Below are positions 22,964-31,303 of a stretch of DNA of 64,000 bases, piece by piece; the first letter of the stretch is position 1; each line of letters begins with the position of its first letter. The notes beneath the pieces were generated by a model. That model ran no database searches. It was not told where the DNA came from and saw only the letters and a list, made by a program, of their open reading frames with translations. Position numbers and translations under genes: made by a program. The DNA comes from JAVJUV01 sp047314965 (GTDB lineage Bacteria; Pseudomonadota; Alphaproteobacteria; Rhodobacterales; Rhodobacteraceae). The stretch spans positions 62,001 to 126,000 of the forward strand of contig NZ_JBLBVK010000056.1 in assembly GCF_047314965.1 (NCBI RefSeq), written 5' to 3'.

Positions 22964-25357
22964 ATGGACAGGCTTCCGATAGACGACGCGCTCCCTGATC
23001 TGATCGACGCGCTCCGCAAGGCGGGCCGCGCCGTGCTTCAGGCGCCGCCGGGCGCGGGCAAGACCACGCGCGTACCGCTTGCCATGCTGGACGCGGGCCT
23101 GACCGCGCAAAAGATCGTCATGCTGGAGCCCCGTCGCCTTGCCGCCCGTGCCGCCGCCGGGCGCATGGCCGAGACCCTGGGCGAAGACGTGGGGCAGACG
23201 GTCGGCTATCGCATCAGGGGAGAGGCCAAGACCTCGAAATCCACCCGGATCGAGGTCGTAACCGAGGGCATCCTGACCCGAATGATCCAGTCCGATCCAT
23301 CGCTCGACGGTATCGGTGCGGTGATCTTCGACGAATTCCACGAACGCTCGCTCAACGCCGATCTCGGCCTTGCCCTTGCGCTCGAAGTCCGCACGGCACT
23401 TCGCGACGACCTGATCCTCGTGGCCATGTCCGCGACGCTCGACGCCGCCCCTGTGGCCCGGCTGATGGACGATGCGCCCGTCATAACCTCCGAGGGACAG
23501 AGCTTCCCGGTCGAGACGGTCTGGCTCGACCGCCCTCTGCCCCGGGATATCCGCTTCGAACGGGCCATGGCCGACCTGATCCACCGCGCTGCGCACGAGA
23601 CCACGGGTGGCATGCTCGCCTTCCTGCCCGGCGAGGGCGAAATCCGCCGCGTCGCCGCGGCGCTCGATCTGCACGGCATCGAGATTCTCCCGCTCTACGG
23701 CGCCCTGCCCTTCGCCGCCCAGCAAAAGGCGCTGGCACCGGCCAAGGGCCGCAAGCTGGTGCTTGCCACCGCCATCGCCGAAACCTCGCTCACCATCCCC
23801 GATATCCGCGTCGTCATCGACGGTGGCCGCGCCCGCCGCGCGCGGTTCGATCCCGGCTCCGGCATGTCGCGGCTGGTGACGGAGCGCGTCACCCGCGCCG
23901 AGGCCGACCAGCGCCGGGGCCGCGCAGGCCGTGTCGCCGAGGGCACCTGCTACCGACTCTGGACAAAGGGCGAGGAAGGCGCACTCGACGCCTATCCTCC
24001 CGCCGAGATCGAAGCCGCCGATCTGGCGGGTTTAGCGCTCGAACTGGCCGAATGGGGTTCCGACGACCTGCGCTTTCTCACCCGCCCCCCCGAACGCCCG
24101 CTTGCCGAGTCGCGGTCGCTTCTGGCTGACCTCGGCGCGCTGGACGCCGCCAATCGCATCACCGAACATGGCCGTACCCTCGCTGCCATGCCGCTCCATC
24201 CCCGTCTCGCCCACATGCTGGCCGTCGCGGGCAAAACCGCCGCCCCCCTTGCCGCCCTTCTGGCCGATCAGGACCCGCTTCGCGGCGCTGGCGCAGATCT
24301 CTCCCGCCGCCTCGCGGCCCTCAGCAGCGACAGACGCGATCCCCGGCTCGACCGCATCCGCGCCGAGGCACGGCGGCTCGAACAGCTAGCCAAGGGCAGC
24401 CATCGCACCGATCCCGCCGAACAGGCCGCACTCGCCTATCCGGACCGTATCGGCCTTCGCCGCCCCGGCGACGATCCGCGCTGGCTGCTCTCCGGCGGCA
24501 AGGGCGTGAAGATGGACGCGGCCGATCCGCTGGCGTCCCAGCGCCTCCTCGTCGTCACCGACACCGACGGTCACCCGACCGAGGCCTCCATCCGCACCGC
24601 TCTCGCAATCTCCGAAGCGGCGCTCCGCGACGTCCTCGCCGACCGCATCGCCGAGGCGCGCTTCGCCGAGTGGTCCCGCCGCGACGGGCGCGTGGAGGCG
24701 CGGGTCGAGGAACGCCTTGGCGCCATCGCGCTGTCATCGAAACGCTGGACCGACGCGCCGCCCGAGCGCATCGCTGCCGCCATGCTCGACGGCATCCGCC
24801 AGCTTGGCTTCTCCTTCTCCGACGCCGCACAGCGCTTCCGGGCCCGCGTGGCGCTTGTGCGGGCGGCAGGCCACGACCTGCCCGACATGGGCGACGCCGC
24901 CCTGATGGACACGCTCCAAGACTGGCTCCTCCCGCATCTATCCGGCGTCCGCTCCTCCGCCGAATGGCGAGCGTTCGATCCCCTGCCCGCACTCCGCGCC
25001 ATGCTCGACTGGGATCAGACGCAGACGCTCGACCGTGAAACTCCGGCCAATTTCGAAACACCCCTCGGGCGGAAGATCCCCATCGACTATTCCGGGACCG
25101 ACCCCGAGATCGCGCTTCGCCTGCAGGAGATGTTCGGCGTCACCCGTCACCCGGTCGTCGCCGGACGCCCGCTCCGCGTCACGCTCCTCTCGCCCGCCGG
25201 ACGGCCCGTCCAGACAACCATGGACATCCCCGGCTTCTGGGCCACCTCCTATGCCGATGTGCGGAAGGACATGCGCGGTCGCTACCCCAAACACCCCTGG
25301 CCAGAAGACCCGACCGTGGCCGACCCGACGCTTCGCGCCAAGAGGCGCGGTGAATAA
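22964..25357 (+). CDS. hrpB: ATP-dependent helicase HrpB
   Basis: A 797-residue DEAH-box superfamily-2 helicase. Motifs: Walker A APPGAGKTT (27-35), motif Ia EPRRLAARAAA, DEFHERS (motif II in the DEAH slot), MSATLDA (III), ETSLTIPDIRVVIDGG (V) and QRRGRAGR (VI), followed by the HrpB-specific C-terminal region with PIDYSGTDPEIALRLQEMFG. The cellular role in bacteria is poorly defined. ATG 22964 follows GCAGGGAC; the frame is open 31 codons upstream but without a better site. The gap to divergent meaB is about 100 bases. Confidence 0.93.
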   Translation: MDRLPIDDALPDLIDALRKAGRAVLQAPPGAGKTTRVPLAMLDAGLTAQKIVMLEPRRLAARAAAGRMAETLGEDVGQTVGYRIRGEAKTSKSTRIEVVTEGILTRMIQSDPSLDGIGAVIFDEFHERSLNADLGLALALEVRTALRDDLILVAMSATLDAAPVARLMDDAPVITSEGQSFPVETVWLDRPLPRDIRFERAMADLIHRAAHETTGGMLAFLPGEGEIRRVAAALDLHGIEILPLYGALPFAAQQKALAPAKGRKLVLATAIAETSLTIPDIRVVIDGGRARRARFDPGSGMSRLVTERVTRAEADQRRGRAGRVAEGTCYRLWTKGEEGALDAYPPAEIEAADLAGLALELAEWGSDDLRFLTRPPERPLAESRSLLADLGALDAANRITEHGRTLAAMPLHPRLAHMLAVAGKTAAPLAALLADQDPLRGAGADLSRRLAALSSDRRDPRLDRIRAEARRLEQLAKGSHRTDPAEQAALAYPDRIGLRRPGDDPRWLLSGGKGVKMDAADPLASQRLLVVTDTDGHPTEASIRTALAISEAALRDVLADRIAEARFAEWSRRDGRVEARVEERLGAIALSSKRWTDAPPERIAAAMLDGIRQLGFSFSDAAQRFRARVALVRAAGHDLPDMGDAALMDTLQDWLLPHLSGVRSSAEWRAFDPLPALRAMLDWDQTQTLDRETPANFETPLGRKIPIDYSGTDPEIALRLQEMFGVTRHPVVAGRPLRVTLLSPAGRPVQTTMDIPGFWATSYADVRKDMRGRYPKHPWPEDPTVADPTLRAKRRGE

Positions 25358-25413
25358 GCCACCTGTTGACATAACCGGCACATCGCCCAGACTGGCTTTC
25401 GGGGGGAAACGCC

Positions 25414-26019
25414 ATGACCCAACCGGAATTCTGGATATCGATCGGCAGCACCTACAGCTATCTGACCGTCTCTCGCCTGCCTGCAATCGAGGAAACCACG
25501 GGCATCCGCTTCGACTGGCGTCCGTTCAGCGTCCGCGAGATCATGATCGAGATGGACAACATCCCGTTCGCGACCAAGCCGGTTAAGGCCGCCTATATGT
25601 GGCGCGACATCGACCGGCGCGCGAAGATGCATGGCCTTTCGCCAGTGCTGCCCGCGCCATACCCGCTGAAAGAGTTCGATCTGGCGAACCGGATCGCCGT
25701 TCTGGGCCGCGCGGAAGGCTGGGCGCGCGACTATATCGCGGCCACCTACAAGCTGTGGTTCGAGAAAGGTCTCGAAGCAGGCGGACCCGAGAATCTCACC
25801 CGTGCACTGGCCCGGATCGGTCAGGACCATAACCGGATCATCGCCCGCGCCATGTCGGACGACATCGAGACGGCCTACCGCGCTGCAACGACCGAGGCAC
25901 GCCAGAGAGGGATTTTCGGCGCGCCAAGCTTCGTCATAGACGGCGAGCTCTTCTGGGGTGATGACCGACTTGAAGACGCCCTGTCCTGGTTCCGCGAGAC
26001 GCTGCATCACACGTCCTAG
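25414..26019 (+). CDS. 2-hydroxychromene-2-carboxylate isomerase / DsbA-family protein
   Basis: A 201-residue thioredoxin-fold protein of the kappa-class GST/HCCA isomerase type. It starts FWISIGSTYSYLTVSRLP, with Ser in place of a CxxC site, and ends GIFGAPSFVIDGELFWGDDRLEDAL, the cis-proline and C-terminal signature of this group. Classical members isomerise 2-hydroxychromene-2-carboxylate in naphthalene breakdown, but no aromatic-degradation genes are nearby, so a general glutathione-dependent role is more likely. GGGGGGAAA upstream serves as ribosome-binding site. TTGACA at 25366 just past hrpB could be its own -35 box. Confidence 0.87.
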   Translation: MTQPEFWISIGSTYSYLTVSRLPAIEETTGIRFDWRPFSVREIMIEMDNIPFATKPVKAAYMWRDIDRRAKMHGLSPVLPAPYPLKEFDLANRIAVLGRAEGWARDYIAATYKLWFEKGLEAGGPENLTRALARIGQDHNRIIARAMSDDIETAYRAATTEARQRGIFGAPSFVIDGELFWGDDRLEDALSWFRETLHHTS

Positions 26020-26033
26020 ACAGCATCAGCCAG

Positions 26034-26921
26034 CTACTTGAACAGAGCCGCATACCTCGGGGCAAAGAACTTGGTGAATTCCCGAACCTCTGGCCGACGA
26101 TAGGCGTCGGGGGACACCAGCATCACATGTTCGGCCGACAGTTCTTCCGGCGGGTCGAAACAGCAGATCAACGACGGATCGCCCTCTGCCATCTTCAGGT
26201 TGGCGATACCAAGCCCCCGTCCCGCGCGGATCGCCGAGTGCATCATGTCGGTCTCGGAAAACGACAGAACGATCTGATCCGGGGTGGCGTACTTCAAAAG
26301 CCACTGGTGAAACACCTGGGGAATGTCGTCACGCTGGAATGTCAGCAACCTGTGCCCCGCCAGATCGTCGGGCGAAGTCGGCAGCCCGTATTTCTCGGCA
26401 TAGCTTGGTGAACCGAACAGTGAAAACCGCGCCGTGCTGATCTTGCGACAGATCAGGTCCGGTTCAATTGGCGAACGCGTAATCCGCAGGGCAACATCCG
26501 CCTCCCCCGCCATCAGGTCCAGAACCTGCGAGCCGGGAAGAAAATCGAACTTCACATCCGGCCTTTGCTCAACGAAATCGCTGAAGATCGCGCTGATCCG
26601 GGACGAAAAATTGGCCCGATTTGCCGTCACGCGGATTGGACGGCAGGCCTTCAGCCCCTGCGCCTTGTCCTCGAAATCCGCCGCCGCCTTTTCGAATGTC
26701 TCGGCGATCGGCAACAGGGCCCGCGCCACCTCGGTCGGATGGAACCCGCGCGTATCCCGCTCGAACAGCGTCAGCCCGATCTCGTGCTCCAGCGCGTCGA
26801 TCCTCCGGGCCACGGTTGGCTGCGCGATATCCAGCCTGCGCGACGCGGCAAGGGTCGATCCCTCACGCATGACGGCAAGAAACACGCGAACATCGGACCA
26901 GTTGCGGAATGCGCTCTTCAT
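26034..26921 (-). CDS. LysR-family transcriptional regulator
   Basis: A 295-residue regulator with an N-terminal winged helix-turn-helix (about 9-66: VFLAVMREGSTLAASRRLDI, then PTVARRIDALE) and a LysR substrate-binding domain (from about 90). The DALEHEIGLTLFERDTRGF stretch is classical. The start MKSAFRNWSDVRVF is taken 13 codons inside the open frame because it gives the usual distance to the helix-turn-helix. It converges with the isomerase gene and diverges from a 74-residue small protein, a possible target by proximity. The inducer is unknown. Confidence 0.92.
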   Translation of the reverse strand: MKSAFRNWSDVRVFLAVMREGSTLAASRRLDIAQPTVARRIDALEHEIGLTLFERDTRGFHPTEVARALLPIAETFEKAAADFEDKAQGLKACRPIRVTANRANFSSRISAIFSDFVEQRPDVKFDFLPGSQVLDLMAGEADVALRITRSPIEPDLICRKISTARFSLFGSPSYAEKYGLPTSPDDLAGHRLLTFQRDDIPQVFHQWLLKYATPDQIVLSFSETDMMHSAIRAGRGLGIANLKMAEGDPSLICCFDPPEELSAEHVMLVSPDAYRRPEVREFTKFFAPRYAALFK

Positions 26922-27014
26922 TTTTGAATAACAGCACAACGCCAGCGCCAATTCCAGCAAATTGCTCGCCCCGCTAGCCTTGGATCAAGGCATCATACGG
27001 CAAGGATCAAGCAC

Positions 27015-27239
27015 ATGACCCACACGGCACTTCCCGCTTTCGCTCCATCGCTGACCGAAACTCTGTTTTCGTGGATGCGCTCCATCCGCCCGTCCCGGAC
27101 ACCAGTCGCTCCTGCCACGCCTGACGAGACCCGCGCACGACGTGACTTCATCATCGATATGCTCGATGAGAAGGCGACAGCGCTGGCCAGCGAAGCGGAC
27201 GTGCAGACCATGATGCTGATCTATCCCTGCCGGTTCTGA
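27015..27239 (+). CDS. conserved small protein, 74 aa
   Basis: A small, probably cytoplasmic protein: MTHTALPAFAPSLTETLFSW, then a proline-rich linker, then a charged helix (ARRDFIIDMLDEKATAL) and the ending VQTMMLIYPCRF. Short proteins with this helix and a final YPxRF/FPxRF occur, to my recollection, in many Rhodobacteraceae without assigned function. AAGGATC lies about 8 bases upstream of the ATG. It is divergent from the LysR gene and ends just before a strong hairpin. Confidence 0.7.
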   Translation: MTHTALPAFAPSLTETLFSWMRSIRPSRTPVAPATPDETRARRDFIIDMLDEKATALASEADVQTMMLIYPCRF

Positions 27240-27245
27240 ACGGGC

Positions 27246-27278
27246 AAAAAAACGCCCCCGGGAATGACCCGGGGGCGT
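27246..27278 (-). terminator. intrinsic terminator after the lipoprotein gene
   Basis: An 11-bp stem ACGCCCCCGGG/CCCGGGGGCGT (27252-27262 with 27268-27278) with seven As at 27246-27252, giving a U run on the minus strand. It ends the lipoprotein transcript and may also stop the convergent small-protein transcript. Confidence 0.88.
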
Positions 27279-27299
27279 CCGTTTCAATGTCGTCAAAAC

Positions 27300-28181
27300 T
27301 CAGTCGTAGTAGTAATAACCGGGATTGAGGGAGAACTGTCCGCCTATCGCATGGTCACCGGTTCCCGTCGTCAGGGTCCCGCCAATGCCGCCAGCGACCT
27401 GGTTTCCGGTTTCACCGTAGATGCCACCCATGAAGTCGAACGTTCCTTCCGCACCGCCAGTTGCGAAAGCGCTGCCAGCTACGCGGCTGCCCGAAATCGC
27501 GCCGTCAATTTCTCCGAAGACGGTACCCGAACTTCCCGAGGACTCTTCCTCGCAGCATAGAGATTCGCTGTAGAAACTGCCGAAGAACACACCGTCGATA
27601 TCACCGCTGGCAAAGTCCAGCACCATGCCCATCGAACCGCTCATCGACGCCGTTTCGCCGCTCATCGCGAAAGATCCGCCATAGGTGGCTGCATCTGTCG
27701 TCAGGGCATCTACCGGCGTTTCCAGTCCATAGTTGCCAGAGCCAAACCCGTCGGATCCATAATAACTCCAGTATTTTGCGTAGTCCGGGTTTGTGTCCGA
27801 GTTGAGGTACACAGTTCGTGTTCCATCAGTGTAATTTCCGTAGAAGTAAGAACCGGAGTCATAATACGACGTCCGTGTCGGGAATTCGCGCTCCGGCCCG
27901 CCATCGACCGAGACATAAGCGGTCGAACGATCCTCGCTGACGCGGACCAGAACCTGACTGACCGTACCGTCGGAGTTCCCGACAAAGCCAGGAACACCCT
28001 CGCCTGTAATCTGGTCTATCGGAGTTGTTTCACCATCATTGACGACGGGCACATAGATATTGCCCGGCAACATGGCGCTGCTCAGGACTTCGCCATTCAC
28101 GACAACTTCGTCGCGGATAAGGCCACAGGCAGAAACCGAGAGCAAAGTCGCGGCAAGCGCGCATTTAGTGAAGAATTTCAT
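27300..28181 (-). CDS. lipoprotein with C-terminal TbpB-like beta-barrel repeats
   Basis: A 293-residue lipoprotein: signal peptide with lipobox VSAC (Cys19), then a Gly/Ser/Tyr-rich protein. The C-terminal half (SFAMSGETASMSGSMGMVLD, GEIDGAISGSRVAGSAFAT, GTFDFMGGIYGETGNQVAGG) has the strand-turn pattern of the transferrin-binding-protein-B-like barrel found in surface lipoproteins. A CCEEE cluster sits near residue 220. Function and ligand are unknown. GAAGGT precedes the ATG. The gene is less GC-rich than its neighbours and stands alone with its own terminator. Confidence 0.75.
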   Translation of the reverse strand: MKFFTKCALAATLLSVSACGLIRDEVVVNGEVLSSAMLPGNIYVPVVNDGETTPIDQITGEGVPGFVGNSDGTVSQVLVRVSEDRSTAYVSVDGGPEREFPTRTSYYDSGSYFYGNYTDGTRTVYLNSDTNPDYAKYWSYYGSDGFGSGNYGLETPVDALTTDAATYGGSFAMSGETASMSGSMGMVLDFASGDIDGVFFGSFYSESLCCEEESSGSSGTVFGEIDGAISGSRVAGSAFATGGAEGTFDFMGGIYGETGNQVAGGIGGTLTTGTGDHAIGGQFSLNPGYYYYD

Positions 28182-28355
28182 TTGGCTACCTTCATTGAAC
28201 AATCTCATGAAGGCGTTTCATTCTCGGTTCAGGGCGGAAAAATGGCGCAATCCGCCCGAAATCCGGCTTCCGAGAAATAAACGATTAACCAAGAAATTCT
28301 CTGGCAAATTAGCAACAATATTCCCGCATAGACTGTATTGTTCAGCGCCAAAAAT

Positions 28356-28796
28356 CTACCAGCGATTGAGCGCCGCCTCATCCTCGTCTTTGGCAGCAAC
28401 CCATGAATCGCCGTCTTTGCCGAATTCCTTCTTCCAGAACGGCGCGCGTGACTTGAGGTAGTCCATCAAAAACTCGGCGGCTGCAAAGGCGTCGCCCCGA
28501 TGCCGGGCGGCGGTGGCGACCATCATGATCTGGTCTCCGGGCTTCATCGGACCGAAACGGTGGATGATCATCGCGTCCGTCAGCGACCAGCGCTCGACTG
28601 CTTCGGCCCGGATCTTCTCCAGCGCCTTCTCGGTCATCCCCGGATAATGCTCGATCTCCATCGCGGTCAGCGTGCCCGCCTCGTCGCGCACCAGCCCCGA
28701 AAAGGTCACAACTGCGCCTGCGCCCTTGGATGCGGCCGTAAAGGCCTCCACCTCGGCGCCCATGTCGAAGGGCGCGTCCTGAACCCGGACGCTCAC
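28356..28796 (-). CDS. moaE: molybdopterin synthase catalytic subunit
   Basis: The large subunit of molybdopterin synthase, which with thiocarboxylated MoaD puts two sulphurs into cyclic pyranopterin monophosphate. The 146-residue product has VVTFSGLVRDE, MEIEHYPGMTEKALEKI, IIHRFGPMKPGD, AARHRGDAFAAAEFLMDYLK and APFWKKEF, all MoaE landmarks including the basic active-site residues. It starts with GTG at 28796, overlapping the moaD stop (GTGA); in-frame upstream sequence is only the shadow of moaD. Confidence 0.95.
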   Translation of the reverse strand: MSVRVQDAPFDMGAEVEAFTAASKGAGAVVTFSGLVRDEAGTLTAMEIEHYPGMTEKALEKIRAEAVERWSLTDAMIIHRFGPMKPGDQIMMVATAARHRGDAFAAAEFLMDYLKSRAPFWKKEFGKDGDSWVAAKDEDEAALNRW

Positions 28797-29044
28797 CCTC
28801 CCGTCATCGGCGGGAAGAAAGCCACTTCCCGCGCGTCCCCGATAGCCGCCGACAGGTCCTCGACCAGTTCCTGGTCCAGCGCCGCGCGCACGGCAGTGAT
28901 GTCCGAAAAAGCCAGCGCATGGGCATCCGAGCGCGCCTTCAGTTCCTCGATCAGTTCGGCCACGGTGCCCGCTTTCGTATCGATGCGCTCCTTCGGCGCT
29001 CCGATCCGTTCGCGCAGCCATGCGAAATACAAGACGTCGATCAT
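28793..29044 (-). CDS. moaD: molybdopterin synthase sulphur carrier subunit
   Basis: An 83-residue ubiquitin-fold protein, starting MIDVLYFAWLRERIGAPKE and ending FPPMTGG; the terminal Gly-Gly is the site that becomes a thiocarboxylate. The ATG overlaps the pgsA stop (ATGA) and the stop overlaps the moaE start (GTGA), so pgsA-moaD-moaE is one tightly coupled unit. It works with MoaE in molybdenum cofactor synthesis, relevant to the XdhC and molybdopterin-binding genes elsewhere in the window. Confidence 0.95.
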   Translation of the reverse strand: MIDVLYFAWLRERIGAPKERIDTKAGTVAELIEELKARSDAHALAFSDITAVRAALDQELVEDLSAAIGDAREVAFFPPMTGG

Positions 29045-29703
29045 GCCTCGTCCTTCAGGTAAGGCAACGATTTCCTGAAATAATCGAAACCCGTGATTAG
29101 GGTCAAAGCGGCAGCAACCCACAATAGCGCAACGCCGACCCACCAGGTGACCCAGTAAGCCTGCTGAATCAGCCGAAGGTTCAGCGGATCATCCCCGCCC
29201 TCGAAAATCTCGGCGATCACCGAAGCGTCCATTCCGACGGTGCGTTCGATCAGCATGTGCTGGAATATGCCCGTCGCGAAAAGCACCGCGATGGATACCA
29301 TCTGCGCCGTCGTCTTCCACTTGGCCAGCTTCGTGACCTTCAGCGTTCCCGCCGTGTCACCAAGAAACTCCCGAAGCCCCGAGACGAAAACCTCGCGGAA
29401 CATGATCACCGTCGCGGGCAGCAGGATCCAGGGGTCCATGCCCGCGTATCCGGTGATTACCAGAAGCGCGATGACCACCATCGCCTTGTCGGCAATCGGG
29501 TCCAGCATGGCGCCCAGCTTCGATTCCTGCTTCCAGAGGCGCGCCAGGTAGCCGTCGAACCAATCGGTGACCGCCGCGCTGACAAACAGAAGCAGCGCGA
29601 ACCAATCCGCCCAGGGGCGCGTGAAATACAGAAACATTAGGACCACGCCCGGCGCCGCCAGCAGCCGGAGAGTCGTCAGGATGTTCGGGATCGTCCAGGT
29701 CAT
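29041..29703 (-). CDS. pgsA: CDP-diacylglycerol-glycerol-3-phosphate 3-phosphatidyltransferase
   Basis: Makes phosphatidylglycerol phosphate in the inner membrane. The 220-residue protein starts MTWTIPNILTTLRLLAAP and has the CDP-alcohol phosphotransferase motif (D, G, then AR...G..D...D) in DWFDGYLARLWKQESKLGAM followed by LDPIADK. Several membrane helices are visible. AGGAGG lies 14 bases upstream of the ATG, rather far, but no nearer in-frame start exists. In related genomes pgsA directly follows uvrC; here two genes intervene. Confidence 0.93.
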   Translation of the reverse strand: MTWTIPNILTTLRLLAAPGVVLMFLYFTRPWADWFALLLFVSAAVTDWFDGYLARLWKQESKLGAMLDPIADKAMVVIALLVITGYAGMDPWILLPATVIMFREVFVSGLREFLGDTAGTLKVTKLAKWKTTAQMVSIAVLFATGIFQHMLIERTVGMDASVIAEIFEGGDDPLNLRLIQQAYWVTWWVGVALLWVAAALTLITGFDYFRKSLPYLKDEA

Positions 29704-29811
29704 GTCACGGGAATAATCCTCCTGCCGCCCGAGGGAAAGGGCTTGCTTGACCAAACGGCACGGTACGATGATGTCATGTGCAATTAACACCGGAAGACTA
29801 TGTAAGCTCGT

Positions 29812-30459
29812 ATGGGTATCACGCTTGCAAAACGCGAAGGCTACAGCAGGGCCGAGTATCTCTCGGACATGGCCGTCCATCTTGCCGGAATTCTGGCAGT
29901 CACGGCGGCGGTGCCCGTCCTGATTGTCCTCGCGGCCCTTCTCGACGGCAACGTGTGGCAGGTAACCGCAGCGTCGGTCTATGGCGCTTCGCTCTTCGCG
30001 ATGATCGGCTGTTCGGCACTCTACAACATCTTCCCGCACCCCGACTGGGAATGGCTTTTGCAAAGGCTCGACCATTCCGCGATCTACCTGAAAATCGCGG
30101 GCACCTATACCGCCTTCGTGCTGATCGCCGGGCACGGCTTTGCGCTTGCCGCAGGTCTGTGGGCGGCGGCAGCGGCTGGAATATCGCTCAAACTGATTTC
30201 CCCCGCGCGATGGCGGCTGGTCGGCCTCGCCCTCTATATCGGCATGGGTTGGGCGGCGACCCTCGTGGGTTGGGATCTCTTTCGCAACCTGCCGGGACCT
30301 GTTGTCACGCTGGTTGCGACGGGGGGCCTGCTCTACACGGTCGGCGTCGTTTTCTACCTCTGGGACAGGCTGCCGTTTCACAACACCATCTGGCACTGCT
30401 TCGTGCTTGCAGCCAGCCTGACGATCTATTCCGGCCTCGTCGTCGCCGTCGTGCTTTGA
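29812..30459 (+). CDS. hemolysin III family (PAQR-like) membrane protein
   Basis: A 215-residue protein with about seven membrane segments and the HlyIII/PAQR signatures SALYN, LDHSAIYLKIAGTYTAF and HNTIWHCFV, whose His and Asp residues can bind zinc in the superfamily. The bacterial role is unclear; haemolysis has been reported only for overproduced Bacillus protein. It is the only plus-strand gene in this stretch and interrupts the usual uvrC-pgsA linkage. Its start lies about 110 bases from the divergent pgsA start. Confidence 0.88.
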   Translation: MGITLAKREGYSRAEYLSDMAVHLAGILAVTAAVPVLIVLAALLDGNVWQVTAASVYGASLFAMIGCSALYNIFPHPDWEWLLQRLDHSAIYLKIAGTYTAFVLIAGHGFALAAGLWAAAAAGISLKLISPARWRLVGLALYIGMGWAATLVGWDLFRNLPGPVVTLVATGGLLYTVGVVFYLWDRLPFHNTIWHCFVLAASLTIYSGLVVAVVL

Positions 30460-30463
30460 AGCC

Positions 30464-31294
30464 TCAGAGAAACTCCAGTGCGGTGACCTTCGCCCGGAAG
30501 AACGGGAAATAGTCTGGCGTGTCGATCAGGTTACCGCCATCGACGCGGGTGGGCACCCGGAAACCGTCGAACGTGCGATATTCGGACAGCAACCCGCCAA
30601 ACGGCTGCAAACGGTATTCACCATCGGAGTTCGCGTTGCTCCAGCGTTCGATGACCACTTTCAGTGGCGCACCGTCTTCTCCGACCGTGATATCGACCCA
30701 CTGCGTAAATGCGCCGAAGGTCACGGTCGCCCGCGCTACGTCGTCACCCCGCGCCTCCCACGTCACGGTACTGGACGGAAAAAGCGCGGCAGGGGCCCAG
30801 AAGGCCGCCTCCGACACCACACGCCCGAAAGCCGAGCGGTGATGGTCGGGATCGCCCGAAATGCGCACCACAGGCGCCAGGTGAAAAAGCCAGAAGCGAG
30901 TCCATGAAGTCTCCGGCAACGCCGCGTCGGAACCCGTGATCATCCCGGTATTGAGCCGCCACAGCAAACCGTGCGGCGGAGCCAGGATCTGTCGCGCCCT
31001 CATCGGCTGGTACTTCGGATTGTCCTTCGTCCCAAGGCCAAGCTGCCCGTCCATCTCGATCACCGCGACCGTGCTCAGCCGGGTGCCGGGAGCGATCGTG
31101 AAATTGAAGTACCGCCGCGCCGGTTCCGGCAAACCGGCAACCATCGCCGGGTCGAAAACCGCCACGCTGTCCGCACCGACCGACGCCAGCCGCGACCAGG
31201 CGGCATTGGCCCGCACGGTATCTGTCAGCCGCCAGAGCAGCAGCCCAAGAACAACCGTCAGGATCAGGGCCAGGAACAGTTTCAGAAAGACCAT
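30464..31294 (-). CDS. DUF6544/DUF6920-type membrane-anchored protein
   Basis: A 276-residue protein with one N-terminal membrane anchor (4-23) and a soluble domain carrying GLPEPARRYFNFTIAPGTRL, a block I associate with the DUF6544 (DUF6920) family, then PMRARQILAPPHGLLWR and YRTFDGFRVPTRVDGG. Function is unknown. The lipoprotein-like beta-rich pattern could mean ligand binding. It starts nine bases after the uvrC stop, so it probably rides on the uvrC transcript, and it converges with the hemolysin III gene only four bases away. Confidence 0.78.
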   Translation of the reverse strand: MVFLKLFLALILTVVLGLLLWRLTDTVRANAAWSRLASVGADSVAVFDPAMVAGLPEPARRYFNFTIAPGTRLSTVAVIEMDGQLGLGTKDNPKYQPMRARQILAPPHGLLWRLNTGMITGSDAALPETSWTRFWLFHLAPVVRISGDPDHHRSAFGRVVSEAAFWAPAALFPSSTVTWEARGDDVARATVTFGAFTQWVDITVGEDGAPLKVVIERWSNANSDGEYRLQPFGGLLSEYRTFDGFRVPTRVDGGNLIDTPDYFPFFRAKVTALEFL

Positions 31295-31303
31295 GCGAAA
31301 AGG

